Assembly: GCA_964392665.1 (NCBI GenBank)
Contig: CAYMQB010000016.1
Location: 1 to 46,339, forward strand
DNA from: CAYMQB01 sp964392665
Lineage (GTDB): Bacteria > Hydrothermota > E44-bin80
Reading direction: 5' to 3'
DNA: 46,339 nucleotides
Of the stretch, positions 1 through 7,314 are shown one piece after another. Position numbers and translations under genes: made by a program. Each line of letters starts with the position of its first letter. Positions within the stretch are counted from its first letter, which is position 1. The notes beneath the pieces were generated by a model. That model was not told the origin of the DNA, did not search any database, and saw nothing but the letters and a program-made list of their open reading frames with translations.

Positions 1-115
1 ATGGTATGAAAAACCTTAATTTATAATATCTTCAGGAACTTTCGATTTATCTGGAGTCACAATAAAAGTAGTCCTTTATCTATCGTAGCTAATTGAGCAG
101 AACATTAGTCAGGTG

Positions 116-466
116 CTACTTTGCAATCAGGTAAACACCAACGATTATTAGACCAATACCAAAGAAGTTATACACAGTCACTTTTTCACCAAGTAAAAGG
201 ATTCCAATCAAGAGTGACCAAATGAAAGTCGTCGCATAAACAGGATACAGAACTGTTAGAGGTCCACCGATTCTAAATGCAATGAAAAAAAGAAACATAA
301 CGGAAACATAGCAAATTACACCAAGGATTATTCGATAGTTGGTTATCCAAGATAGAAAACGGTCGGATGTCGATTCGGCACCTGTTTTATAAAGGTATTG
401 ACCAAGTGCACCCAAAAAGGCAGCTATCAAAAATAGTAAAATTGGTTTGAAACTTACAGTACTCAT
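116..466 (-). CDS. Small DMT/EamA-type membrane protein
   Basis: A 116-residue protein made almost entirely of four predicted membrane helices. A conserved GGPLTVLYPVYATTF segment and a terminal LGEKVTVYNFFGIGLIIVGV helix resemble half-size EamA/DMT transporters (EmrE or ArnE/ArnF size). Such proteins usually dimerise to export small molecules or flip lipid-linked groups. It is the last gene of a lipid cassette, 6 bp after the acyltransferase stop, so a role in moving the lipid product or its precursor across the inner membrane is a reasonable inference. The substrate cannot be read from the sequence. ATG start. Bases 1-115 downstream of it show no gene I can support. Confidence 0.75.
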   Translation of the reverse strand: MSTVSFKPILLFLIAAFLGALGQYLYKTGAESTSDRFLSWITNYRIILGVICYVSVMFLFFIAFRIGGPLTVLYPVYATTFIWSLLIGILLLGEKVTVYNFFGIGLIIVGVYLIAK

Positions 467-472
467 AATTTT

Positions 473-1192
473 CTATTTGAGTTTCTGGAATGCAGCAACA
501 ACTGCATTGCGCAGTATCTCGGCAATCTGTTTATAATTTAGTTTTTTCAGTTCCTGTTCTGACAACGAGATTGGAGAACCGAATGATATTGTTATACTTC
601 CTTCAGATGGAAAAAAGTTTTTATAGCTAAAACATTCGAATGTACCTTTGACAAATATGGGTAACACATTCGCTCTTGTTCTTTTAACGAGCAAGCCAAT
701 ACCCGGCTTAAACTCTCCCATTTTTCCTGTTCTTGTTCTTGTGCCTTCTGGGAAAATTATGATATTTCCACCAGATGAAAGAACACTTTCACACATCGAT
801 ATAGCAGTTAAGTCAGCAGTTTTGCGATTTATCGGTATAATATTGCATAGCAAATGTGTCAATACTCTCGTAAATGGATTGGAAAAAAAATAATCAAGTG
901 CTGCAACCGCGCGAGTTTTGTTAACACTGCTGAATGGAAAACACGAAAATATTAACGGTGTATCAAGGTGACTGGAGTGATTGGAGACAATGATGTATGG
1001 GTATTTTGAATATACTGGTTTATATCCTATCAGTCTCAATTTGTGACGGTGCCTATAGTAAAATCTGATAGCAATGTAAATATAGGGACGAAGGAGATTT
1101 GTAAATAAATTATTTCCAACCAACTCGTATGGACTTCGTGGTGACTCGTATTGCCACCAATCTTCATTCTCTAATACAGTTTCCTTTTTCAA
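473..1192 (-). CDS. 1-acyl-glycerol-3-phosphate acyltransferase-like (PlsC family)
   Basis: Acyltransferase of the PlsC/LPLAT family, 239 aa, about the usual length. The catalytic NHSSHLD (HX4D, His72 and Asp77) and the substrate-binding FPEGTR (147-152) are intact. The family transfers acyl chains from acyl-ACP or acyl-CoA to lysophosphatidate-type acceptors at the inner membrane. The start is a TTG at 1190-1192; no in-frame ATG occurs before the catalytic motif, and there is no clear Shine-Dalgarno sequence. It begins 1 bp after the CdsA-like stop, so translation is probably coupled. Family assignment is firm; whether it serves the main phosphatidate pathway or a special lipid is unknown. 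Confidence 0.9.
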   Translation of the reverse strand: MKKETVLENEDWWQYESPRSPYELVGNNLFTNLLRPYIYIAIRFYYRHRHKLRLIGYKPVYSKYPYIIVSNHSSHLDTPLIFSCFPFSSVNKTRAVAALDYFFSNPFTRVLTHLLCNIIPINRKTADLTAISMCESVLSSGGNIIIFPEGTRTRTGKMGEFKPGIGLLVKRTRANVLPIFVKGTFECFSYKNFFPSEGSITISFGSPISLSEQELKKLNYKQIAEILRNAVVAAFQKLK

Positions 1193-1193
1193 C

Positions 1194-2117
1194 TTAGATA
1201 ATAGGGTAAAAAAGATTTACCAGGTGAAAAAATAAAGGTGCGACGAAAATAATACTGTCAAATCTATCCAGAAGCCCACCATGTCCAGGTAGGATTCTAC
1301 CAAAATCCTTTATTTTCAGATCCCTCTTAACGTATGACATAACCAAATCGCCACTGGCTCCTCCAATTGAAATAACGGAAGCAAAAAGAATTCTATGAAA
1401 AACACTGAATTCAGGGGCCAGGAACTTCAGTGCAAAAGACAAACCAATAACAACGATAAGTCCTCCTATCAAACCTGCGTCGGTTTTTTTCGGGCTTATC
1501 TTTGGTATCAATTTATGTTTTCCGAAAAGTTTTCCGAAAATATAGCCACTTGCATCATTCGATTCTACAAGTAGAAGCAAAAGGAAAATGTAGGCAATTC
1601 CATTTTTAATATTGACAAAAAAGGCAATATGGGCAAAAAGCCAACCGAAGTAAGTAATCCCCAGCATTGCAAGGCAGGCTTTTTGTACCATATGTTCATA
1701 CTCTCCTCTAACAATAGGCAGAAGGAGAACGAAAATTATCAGATACACAGGCATTGCTTGAAAAAATCCGAAATAACCGAGAAGGACAGGGATATAACAA
1801 ACAATAATTGCCAAATTGCTCAGTATAACAAAGTATTTGTCTTTCCAGAGACCAACCGCATTGGCATACTCGCGAAAACATAGTAAAGATAAAATTAGTA
1901 TGATAACCTTGAAAGCGATAGGAGAAAATACAAGTGGAATAAGTATAGGGGGAATGATAATAAACCAGGTCAGATATTTAACCCACATCGCTCTAACACT
2001 CTTTTTTCGAATCTTAAAAACTACAGTGAGTATAGATAGGATTAGAGCGTATGCTCCAAGTACTACAGCCATCGTTAGTAGAATAAGTGCTTTAGTATTC
2101 AATGAAGGAAATCCCAT
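1194..2117 (-). CDS. CdsA-family phosphatidate cytidylyltransferase
   Basis: Polytopic membrane protein of 307 aa with about eight hydrophobic helices. Near the C-terminus it has the CDS family signature: SYVKRDLKIKDFGRILPGHG followed by GLLDRFD, including the K-D pair and the D-x-x-D metal-binding residues. The family makes CDP-diacylglycerol from phosphatidate and CTP. Its neighbour uses CDP-activated alcohols, so substrate and user sit side by side. The length and the partnership with an N-x2-DG-type CDP-alcohol transferase resemble the ynbA-ynbB pair of E. coli. It may therefore be a second, specialised CdsA; other copies in the genome cannot be seen. ATG start, 14 bp after the preceding gene. 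Confidence 0.9.
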   Translation of the reverse strand: MGFPSLNTKALILLTMAVVLGAYALILSILTVVFKIRKKSVRAMWVKYLTWFIIIPPILIPLVFSPIAFKVIILILSLLCFREYANAVGLWKDKYFVILSNLAIIVCYIPVLLGYFGFFQAMPVYLIIFVLLLPIVRGEYEHMVQKACLAMLGITYFGWLFAHIAFFVNIKNGIAYIFLLLLLVESNDASGYIFGKLFGKHKLIPKISPKKTDAGLIGGLIVVIGLSFALKFLAPEFSVFHRILFASVISIGGASGDLVMSYVKRDLKIKDFGRILPGHGGLLDRFDSIIFVAPLFFHLVNLFYPII

Positions 2118-2131
2118 TTTTGTTCAAAGGA

Positions 2132-2839
2132 TTAGTTTTTTTTTGCCTCGGTCTTCCCTATCTCTCTAACTATACCCACGACTCGGTTGACAATAGTAAT
2201 CTGTCCAAGAATGATAAACAAAACCATACACCATTCCATAATGGAAAGAGTTATTCTGAAAATTCGAATTGCAGGATGACCGGTCTTTATGAGAATAAAT
2301 TGGATAAGAGATACGAACATAATTAGAACAAGACGGTCAACCTTGTCCAGTGGACCATGTTGCTGCCAGGAAACACCGATAGCCTTACCCAGGGTGCCTG
2401 AATAACTGACGAGCAAAACAGTCAATGATGCAAGCATACCGATTCTAATGTCGCACAGGGAGGAGAAGGAAATTCCAATTAGCATAAACATATCCGCATA
2501 TCTGTCAGGCAGTGTGTTAACAAGTTTACCCTTCATAGAGGTCCGTCCTATCTTCAGGGCAATTAGACCATCGAGTGTATTGAGTGTCATTCTCAAGAGA
2601 ATCAAACCGATGTTTACAATAAGAAAAACTGGGAGTGCACCTGCTTTGTAGTAAAAGAAACCGATAAAGAGTGCAAGGAAAAAGGCAGCAAAACTTATTA
2701 CATCTGGCGGAATGAATTTGATTTTTTCAGCGAATGCGCTGAGCACCGTGCGATAAGGATACTTGAGGGCGTGAAGTGCTATTGACTTCCCGATTTTCTG
2801 ACTTTCTTCCTCGTTTTTTTTATTGGTTGTTGTTTTCAT
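2132..2839 (-). CDS. CDP-alcohol phosphatidyltransferase
   Basis: A 235-aa membrane enzyme of the CDP-OH-P transferase family, which displaces CMP from a CDP-alcohol to join a head group or a diacylglycerol-type moiety. The active-site region reads NTLDGLIALK, then G, then NTLPDRYAD. The classical motif is D-x2-DG-x2-AR-x8-G-x3-D-x3-D. Here the first Asp is Asn, the Arg after Ala is Leu-Lys, and an Asn-containing stretch precedes the final D-x3-D. That pattern fits the YnbA-like branch better than PgsA or PssA. First gene of the cassette, with a promoter just upstream and a leader of about 14 nt lacking a Shine-Dalgarno sequence. The accepted alcohol is unknown. Confidence 0.82.
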   Translation of the reverse strand: MKTTTNKKNEEESQKIGKSIALHALKYPYRTVLSAFAEKIKFIPPDVISFAAFFLALFIGFFYYKAGALPVFLIVNIGLILLRMTLNTLDGLIALKIGRTSMKGKLVNTLPDRYADMFMLIGISFSSLCDIRIGMLASLTVLLVSYSGTLGKAIGVSWQQHGPLDKVDRLVLIMFVSLIQFILIKTGHPAIRIFRITLSIMEWCMVLFIILGQITIVNRVVGIVREIGKTEAKKN

Positions 2840-2859
2840 TGTTCGAAACCAGTAGTTTA

Positions 2860-2888
2860 AGTTTACAATAGAATTAAAAGGAAGTCAA
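2860..2888 (-). promoter_or_regulatory. Promoter of the lipid cassette
   Basis: Read on the minus strand, TTGACT (2883-2888) is followed after 17 bp by TAAACT (2860-2865). The start site would be near 2853, giving a leader of only about 14 nt before the ATG at 2839. Confidence 0.6.
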
Positions 2889-3182
2889 CCGTTTTTTAGT
2901 CTTCAAAATATTTTAATGCATTGATGATGTCAATCATTGGAGAATTAAATGTTGAATTAAAGAAACGGAAGAAGAGTATTTAAGGAGGAAGAAATCGATG
3001 AAAGTAGAGGAATAGAAAAGGGGGATATTAGAATGTATAGAGAAACTGAAAGGAGAGCATCCATTATGGGGGTATCGTAGGGTATGGGCATATTCTTTAA
3101 AACGCTCATTTTTCTTGTTTTTTGAAGGAGATTGGTAAACTTGGGCTAAAACGGATTTTTTCAGCAAGCTCCAAAAAAAGTC
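2889..3182. other. Intergenic region without a supported gene
   Basis: About 290 bp between the divergent lipid-cassette and trmB promoters. A strong Shine-Dalgarno-like AAGGAGG near 2980 precedes an ATG that opens only a five-codon frame. A 15-codon frame follows near 3033. Neither looks like a real gene. A 101-codon minus-strand frame covers the region but resembles no protein and runs through the trmB promoter. No tRNA or strong terminator was seen. Confidence 0.5.
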
Positions 3183-3211
3183 TTGACAAACGGTTTTTTT
3201 CATCTTATAAT
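3183..3211 (+). promoter_or_regulatory. Consensus promoter of the TrmB-type regulator
   Basis: A perfect sigma-70 type promoter: TTGACA at 3183-3188, a 17-bp spacer, and TATAAT at 3206-3211. The start site should lie near 3218, inside the palindrome described next, leaving roughly 24 nt before the ATG at 3242. Confidence 0.85.
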
Positions 3212-3215
3212 ATTT

Positions 3216-3237
3216 GTAACCACTAATCAGTGGTAAC
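3216..3237. promoter_or_regulatory. Palindromic operator candidate at the trmB start site
   Basis: Inverted repeat with arms GTAACCACT and AGTGGTAAC (8 of 9 pairs) around a 4-bp centre. It begins 5 bp after the -10 box, so a bound protein would block transcription. TrmB-family proteins bind short palindromes near promoters, so self-regulation is a natural guess. Confidence 0.6.
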
Positions 3238-3241
3238 AATT

Positions 3242-4048
3242 ATGCAAAAAGGTGTAACGGAAAAATATCTTGTCCAGATCGGACTAAACAGCTATGAGGC
3301 TAAAGCCTATTTCGGCTTGCTCAAGGGAAGCAGTTTCACAGCACCAGAACTCTGGAAACTCACGGGGATTCCGAGGTCAAGAGTATATGATGTGCTTTCT
3401 TCGTTAACAGAAAAGGGTTTTGCAAGTTTGCTGCCGGGGAAACCCAGAAAGTATTGCGCTCTGGATCCATCCGTGGGTATAGAAAACCTTCAAAGAAATA
3501 TGGAAGCGGAACTAAACGCCAGAAAGAAGCATATCGAATCGGTAGCCGTCGAATTAGAGAAATTGCTTGTTCCAATGTACAGAGAAGGTCGAAAAGTTCA
3601 CAACCCGATGGAATATATAGAAATCCTTAATGACCCAGGTCAGATTGGAAAAAGGTTCAAAGAACTCCAACTTGAATGTAAAAGTGAAGTCTTAGCCTTT
3701 GTTAAACCACCTTATGTTGTTTCGCAGAGAGAAAATTTGCCAACGGAAAAGAAGGTTTTGAAAAAGAGCATAAGTATAAAAGCAGTATATGAAGAAGAAA
3801 AGTCCGAAGAATTCAGAAAGTACTTAAGAAAAGGAATAGAAGCCGGAGAACAATCACGAGTTGTGAAGTCTCTTCCCATCAAATTTGTGATTTTTGATAT
3901 GAAAAAGGTAATTTATGCACTCGAGGATCCGGATTTTGGGAACGGAAGAACCTTTACATATTTTATTGTAAAGCAGAACAACCTTGCTAAGTTATTCAAA
4001 GCAGCATTTGAATTCTACTGGAATTTAGGCTCAAATCCTCTTGGATGA
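3242..4048 (+). CDS. TrmB-family transcriptional regulator
   Basis: A 268-aa regulator. The N-terminal 75 residues form the TrmB winged helix-turn-helix: LNSYEAKAYFGLL, then TAPELWKLTGIPRSRVYDVL and LTEKGFASLLPGKPRKY. A helical linker (about 85-110) leads to a C-terminal region (125-265) like the effector-binding part of TrmB-type proteins. TrmB proteins respond to sugars or other metabolites in archaea; bacterial members are less studied. I place the start at the ATG at 3242. A GTG at 3230 would add four residues but lies inside the palindrome and close to the predicted transcription start. The gene sits alone, upstream of the secreted-protein operon, which it might control; that link is only positional. 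Confidence 0.88.
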   Translation: MQKGVTEKYLVQIGLNSYEAKAYFGLLKGSSFTAPELWKLTGIPRSRVYDVLSSLTEKGFASLLPGKPRKYCALDPSVGIENLQRNMEAELNARKKHIESVAVELEKLLVPMYREGRKVHNPMEYIEILNDPGQIGKRFKELQLECKSEVLAFVKPPYVVSQRENLPTEKKVLKKSISIKAVYEEEKSEEFRKYLRKGIEAGEQSRVVKSLPIKFVIFDMKKVIYALEDPDFGNGRTFTYFIVKQNNLAKLFKAAFEFYWNLGSNPLG

Positions 4049-4081
4049 AAGATGGAACCCTTAAAGATATTACGAAACAGG

Positions 4082-4100
4082 TTGGCTAAAAAATGCGCAA
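4082..4100 (+). repeat. First copy of a TGGC-TAAAAAATGC motif
   Basis: TTGGCTAAAAAATGCGCAA lies just after the trmB stop. A near-identical copy (one inserted A, one changed base) occurs about 205 bp later at the end of the same intergenic region. Because it recurs only here, it could mark a binding site controlling the downstream operon. Confidence 0.45.
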
Positions 4101-4286
4101 AGTGTTTAAAGGTGAAAAATTTGCTCATTCCTTATCCCTTTTGAATTTCGTAACTTAAATGTTAATTTTCTTGAAAAGCGCAAATTTTGCACCCATTTTT
4201 GGAGAAAGGATTTAGAGCAAAAAATTGGTTGTTTATAACTCATTACATTATAAGATGTTACTTCTAATCAAAGCATTTATTGTAAG

Positions 4287-4303
4287 CTGGCATAAAAAAT
4301 GCA
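4287..4303 (+). promoter_or_regulatory. Second motif copy; possible sigma-54-like element before the secreted-protein operon
   Basis: TGGCATAAAAAATGCA has GG at 4289-4290 and GC at 4301-4302, exactly 10 bp apart, as in -24/-12 promoters (consensus TGGCAC-N5-TTGCA). Against this, the predicted start site near 4314 would leave only about 11 nt before the ATG at 4325, and no enhancer-binding activator is present in the window. It could instead be a regulator site shared with the copy at 4082-4100. A weak sigma-70 alternative (TTGGTT ... TATAAG) lies near 4227-4256. A good AAGGAG Shine-Dalgarno precedes the first gene. Confidence 0.35.
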
Positions 4304-4324
4304 CAACGTAGTAAAAGGAGTTGT

Positions 4325-6169
4325 ATGATGAGATCTATAATAATCGCAATTTGTGTGTGTTTAATAATGTTTTCTCCTTTTTCGCTGATTTGTGATTACA
4401 ATTTTACTGGGCTTCATAAATTTCCCGAGCTCGGTTGGGGAGCTGGGAACAACACAAGAGGAGAAAAATGTATTGCAATTTATGGAAGCAATGTCTATGT
4501 TGGGGCGGAAGCGAACGGTGTATCAGGCACAATCCAATTCTATCGCTCAACGGATGATGGTTTATCCTGGACTACGCTCGAGGAGCCTGGTTGGTCAGAC
4601 TCAAGATACCCATCGCTTGGTATCGATGAAGGTGGGAGACTCTATATTATCTGGTTCTACCATAATGCTACATATACTGGTTTATGTAAGACTGGCGCGC
4701 TTTACGGAGATGCCTTTCAATGCACGGGAGGTGGAAATACCTGGATAGACTGGTATTCGAACCTCTGGTTTGCGGGATGTCCTTCCATCTCAGCAAAGGG
4801 AAATACAGAGGGGAATCCCCTTATATGTGCAAGCCAGGAATCATTCGATGGAACAGTCTATTATGAAATTGTACTTGACTCTCCCCTTGACCCTATGGCT
4901 TGGAATAATTTTAACTACTGGAACGGTCCTCCATACCATGACCATTATATGACCTACCCAACGGTACAGCAGATTAGACCCTGTATACGTCTCGATGATG
5001 GAGACCACGCACACTTAATGTGGGAAGACAACAGAGCAGGTGTATGCCGATTGGCTTTCAGGAGGTCTTCCCAGGTTCTTTCATCTGGAGGACCCTGGCC
5101 TATTTCCTGGAATACGCTTGTCTATATTGATGATACCGGTCATAACACTAAGGGGTCGACAAACGGTTATGTTCAGGGGCATTCACAGATGGTCGTCAGA
5201 GGTACGGGAAGTGGTGCTATCGATTATGTGGTCTGGGTATCTTCAGACAATAATATATATTTTGACAAATCGCTTGACGGGGGGTCAAACTGGGGAACGG
5301 ATAAGCGAGTTAACGACAACACATCTGCAACAAGGGAGTGGCCCTCCATTGCTCTTGATGGTTCAGATAATGTCTATGTGGTATGGATGGATGACAGAGA
5401 TGGCAATAATAATGTTTACTTCTCATATTCAACCGATGGAGGAAATACATTCTCTGTGGACCAATGCGTCCAAAGCGGGACTGCGAATGATAAGTATCCG
5501 GGAATCGAGACAGGAGAAGGTGCAGATGCGCTTTCAGAGATTCACATTGCCTGGACAAGGGTTGATACTACGGTGTATACTAAAGGGACTCCGATTCCTA
5601 CAGGAATAGGTGAAACTGATTTCTTTGCCTCGCAGCACGAAAAAGGGATTATGCTGCAATGGGAAACACAAGGATTTTTCAGTGGATTTATATGGGCTGT
5701 TTACAAACGCTGTAAAGGAAATGAAGCATACAGAAAAATATTTAGATGCAATGCCGATTCAAGGAAAAAGACATACAGTTTTTTAGATAGAGATGCAAAG
5801 CAAGGGTACGTTTATTTCTACAAATTAGTGCTACTGAATGTTAATGGAGGTGTTGAATTTGAGAATGAAATTTGCATTACATATGCATTCCCAAGAGAAA
5901 AACTGGATTTAAGAGTTCTTTTATATCCAGCAATGAAGGTATGTTTTCAGTATAGTATAAACAGGGCAAACAAAAAACTTTCGTTGAGAATCTATGATGT
6001 AAGAGGGAGATTGATAAGAACTTTTTCAAAAGGTGACCTGTTGGGTTCAGCAAGGATTTACTGGAATTGTAAGGATGACAGAAACAGGGATATTTCTTCT
6101 GGATTATATTTTGCAATACTTTGTAATGGTCAGGAAAAGAAAACCCTGAAATTTGCATTTATTAGATAA
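4325..6169 (+). CDS. Secreted BNR/Asp-box repeat protein with FlgD-like C-terminal domain
   Basis: A 614-aa exported protein. Residues 1-23 form a signal peptide (MMRSIIIAICVCLIMFSPF). The body contains at least three Asp-box motifs: STDDGLSW near 75, SLDGGSNW near 316 and STDGGNTF near 368. These mark sialidase-type beta-propellers, which need not be enzymes; no sialidase catalytic Arg triad could be identified. After a fibronectin-like stretch, the last 80 residues form a FlgD/Ig-like fold (LRIYDVRGRLIRTF, then WNCKDD, SSGLYFAIL, ending FAFIR). Such domains act as surface-sorting or anchoring modules in FCB-type bacteria. First gene of a five-gene operon, 11 bp before the next, with a strong AAGGAG site. 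Confidence 0.8.
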   Translation: MMRSIIIAICVCLIMFSPFSLICDYNFTGLHKFPELGWGAGNNTRGEKCIAIYGSNVYVGAEANGVSGTIQFYRSTDDGLSWTTLEEPGWSDSRYPSLGIDEGGRLYIIWFYHNATYTGLCKTGALYGDAFQCTGGGNTWIDWYSNLWFAGCPSISAKGNTEGNPLICASQESFDGTVYYEIVLDSPLDPMAWNNFNYWNGPPYHDHYMTYPTVQQIRPCIRLDDGDHAHLMWEDNRAGVCRLAFRRSSQVLSSGGPWPISWNTLVYIDDTGHNTKGSTNGYVQGHSQMVVRGTGSGAIDYVVWVSSDNNIYFDKSLDGGSNWGTDKRVNDNTSATREWPSIALDGSDNVYVVWMDDRDGNNNVYFSYSTDGGNTFSVDQCVQSGTANDKYPGIETGEGADALSEIHIAWTRVDTTVYTKGTPIPTGIGETDFFASQHEKGIMLQWETQGFFSGFIWAVYKRCKGNEAYRKIFRCNADSRKKTYSFLDRDAKQGYVYFYKLVLLNVNGGVEFENEICITYAFPREKLDLRVLLYPAMKVCFQYSINRANKKLSLRIYDVRGRLIRTFSKGDLLGSARIYWNCKDDRNRDISSGLYFAILCNGQEKKTLKFAFIR

Positions 6170-6180
6170 AAGAACGAACA

Positions 6181-7302
6181 ATGAGAAATCTGAAATATTC
6201 GAATTTCGTTGTATCAATTGTATCTGTGATTTTAGTTTTGTTTGTTTGTGAAGGACTTTTACTGTCCAGCGGTTTTTCAAAGTGTGGAAATAGTGTCCTT
6301 TACAGAGATATTAATCCTGCCAACGAGATAATTAGATTGAGAACACCAATCAGCAAAACCTTTAAGTTCGAAGAAAACTACATTGTTTATCGGATTTTCT
6401 CTCATCCTATTCATCTCATTGGTGGTGATGGGAAATTCGCGGATATTGTCGATAATTGTGGATGTTTGAACTGGCAATTGGATGAATGCTATAGCGGATA
6501 CGCAGATGGGCTTTTTGAGGAAATTAATGTTTGCGGTTACAGCGCAACCTACATCCAGGTAAATGACACCTATTATTACAGAGGATTTGTAGAGTTTAAT
6601 ACTGCCGTTATCCCTGATACGGGAATCATTGACAGTGTGGTACTCACGCTAAATTGCTTTCAATGGCCTGTTTACAACGAAGACCATGATATTTGGTCTA
6701 TGGAAAATCAGCCTTCAGTTTCCCAGGCAGTGACTGTTTATAATGATGCTGCTGATGGACATTGTTATGTTAGTAATTATCTTGGAGGAACAGGTTGGAA
6801 CGTTTGGAATCTTGGGGATAGTGCCTGTGTCGATATGACTAACTTGCTTGCGGAAAACTGGTTCGCAGTTGGTATTTCGGGATTCAACTCCGCTTCAGCT
6901 TATTATCTCCTGTATGCTTGCGGAAGTGGATACATTGACATTTATGAACCGCTAGCGGTTAAGGAAAACAAAGACACAAGAGATAAGACCGGAGACATAG
7001 GACTTTCCGCCTATCCCAATCCATTCACCGAAAACGTAGAAATAAGAATAGAAAGCAGCGAAATTGAGGAAATGGAAAATAGAAATTCCCCAATTTCCCG
7101 ATTTCCAATTTCTCTGTGTATTTATGACTTAAGAGGCAGTATGGTCAAGAATTTCGAAATTTCGAATTTCAAATTTCCTGTTTCTAAAGTAAACTGGGAT
7201 GGAACCGACAAAAATGGAAATTACCTTAAAACAGGAATATATTTTTATCGATTGAAGGTTGGTAATAAAACAGTAACAAAAAAGATAACCTTAATACGTT
7301 AA
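6181..7302 (+). CDS. Secreted DNRLRE-like protein with FlgD-like C-terminal domain
   Basis: A 373-aa exported protein with a hydrophobic N-terminal signal (about 8-30). The central region (FVEFNTAVIPDTGIIDSVVL and what follows) looks like the DNRLRE beta-sandwich family seen in surface proteins. The rest is a FlgD-like C-terminal domain with the SAYPNPFTENVEIRI start, WDGTDKNGN, and a KITLIR end. It is clearly paralogous to the next gene (shared HPxH, YSG..DGLFE, GDxACVxMxNLL). The linker between the first two strands of the C-terminal domain is about 13 residues longer than in its relatives. That linker is encoded by AATTTC-rich palindromic DNA (7060-7113); a second such tract lies at 7149-7178. 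ATG start. Confidence 0.75.
   Translation: MRNLKYSNFVVSIVSVILVLFVCEGLLLSSGFSKCGNSVLYRDINPANEIIRLRTPISKTFKFEENYIVYRIFSHPIHLIGGDGKFADIVDNCGCLNWQLDECYSGYADGLFEEINVCGYSATYIQVNDTYYYRGFVEFNTAVIPDTGIIDSVVLTLNCFQWPVYNEDHDIWSMENQPSVSQAVTVYNDAADGHCYVSNYLGGTGWNVWNLGDSACVDMTNLLAENWFAVGISGFNSASAYYLLYACGSGYIDIYEPLAVKENKDTRDKTGDIGLSAYPNPFTENVEIRIESSEIEEMENRNSPISRFPISLCIYDLRGSMVKNFEISNFKFPVSKVNWDGTDKNGNYLKTGIYFYRLKVGNKTVTKKITLIR
7060..7178. repeat. AATTTC-rich palindromic tracts inside a coding region
   Basis: Two tracts (7060-7113 and 7149-7178) are dense in GAAATT/AATTTC units and partly self-complementary, for example the perfect palindrome AATTTCGAAATT within 7149-7161. The first closely matches, base for base, the reverse complement of 26984-27045, inside another secreted-protein gene at the same place in its C-terminal domain. 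Confidence 0.6.
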
Positions 7303-7314
7303 TCTGGAGGAAAA

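Noticed and set aside
2978..3010. Strong Shine-Dalgarno with ATG in the 2889-3182 intergenic region
   Set aside because: The frame is only five codons long and no peptide function is evident.
2934..3239. A 101-codon minus-strand frame upstream of the lipid cassette
   Set aside because: It runs through the consensus trmB promoter, resembles no protein and has no ribosome site.
3230..3241. GTG start for the TrmB-type regulator
   Set aside because: It lies in the palindrome only about 12 nt after the predicted transcription start; the ATG at 3242 gives a normal N-terminus.
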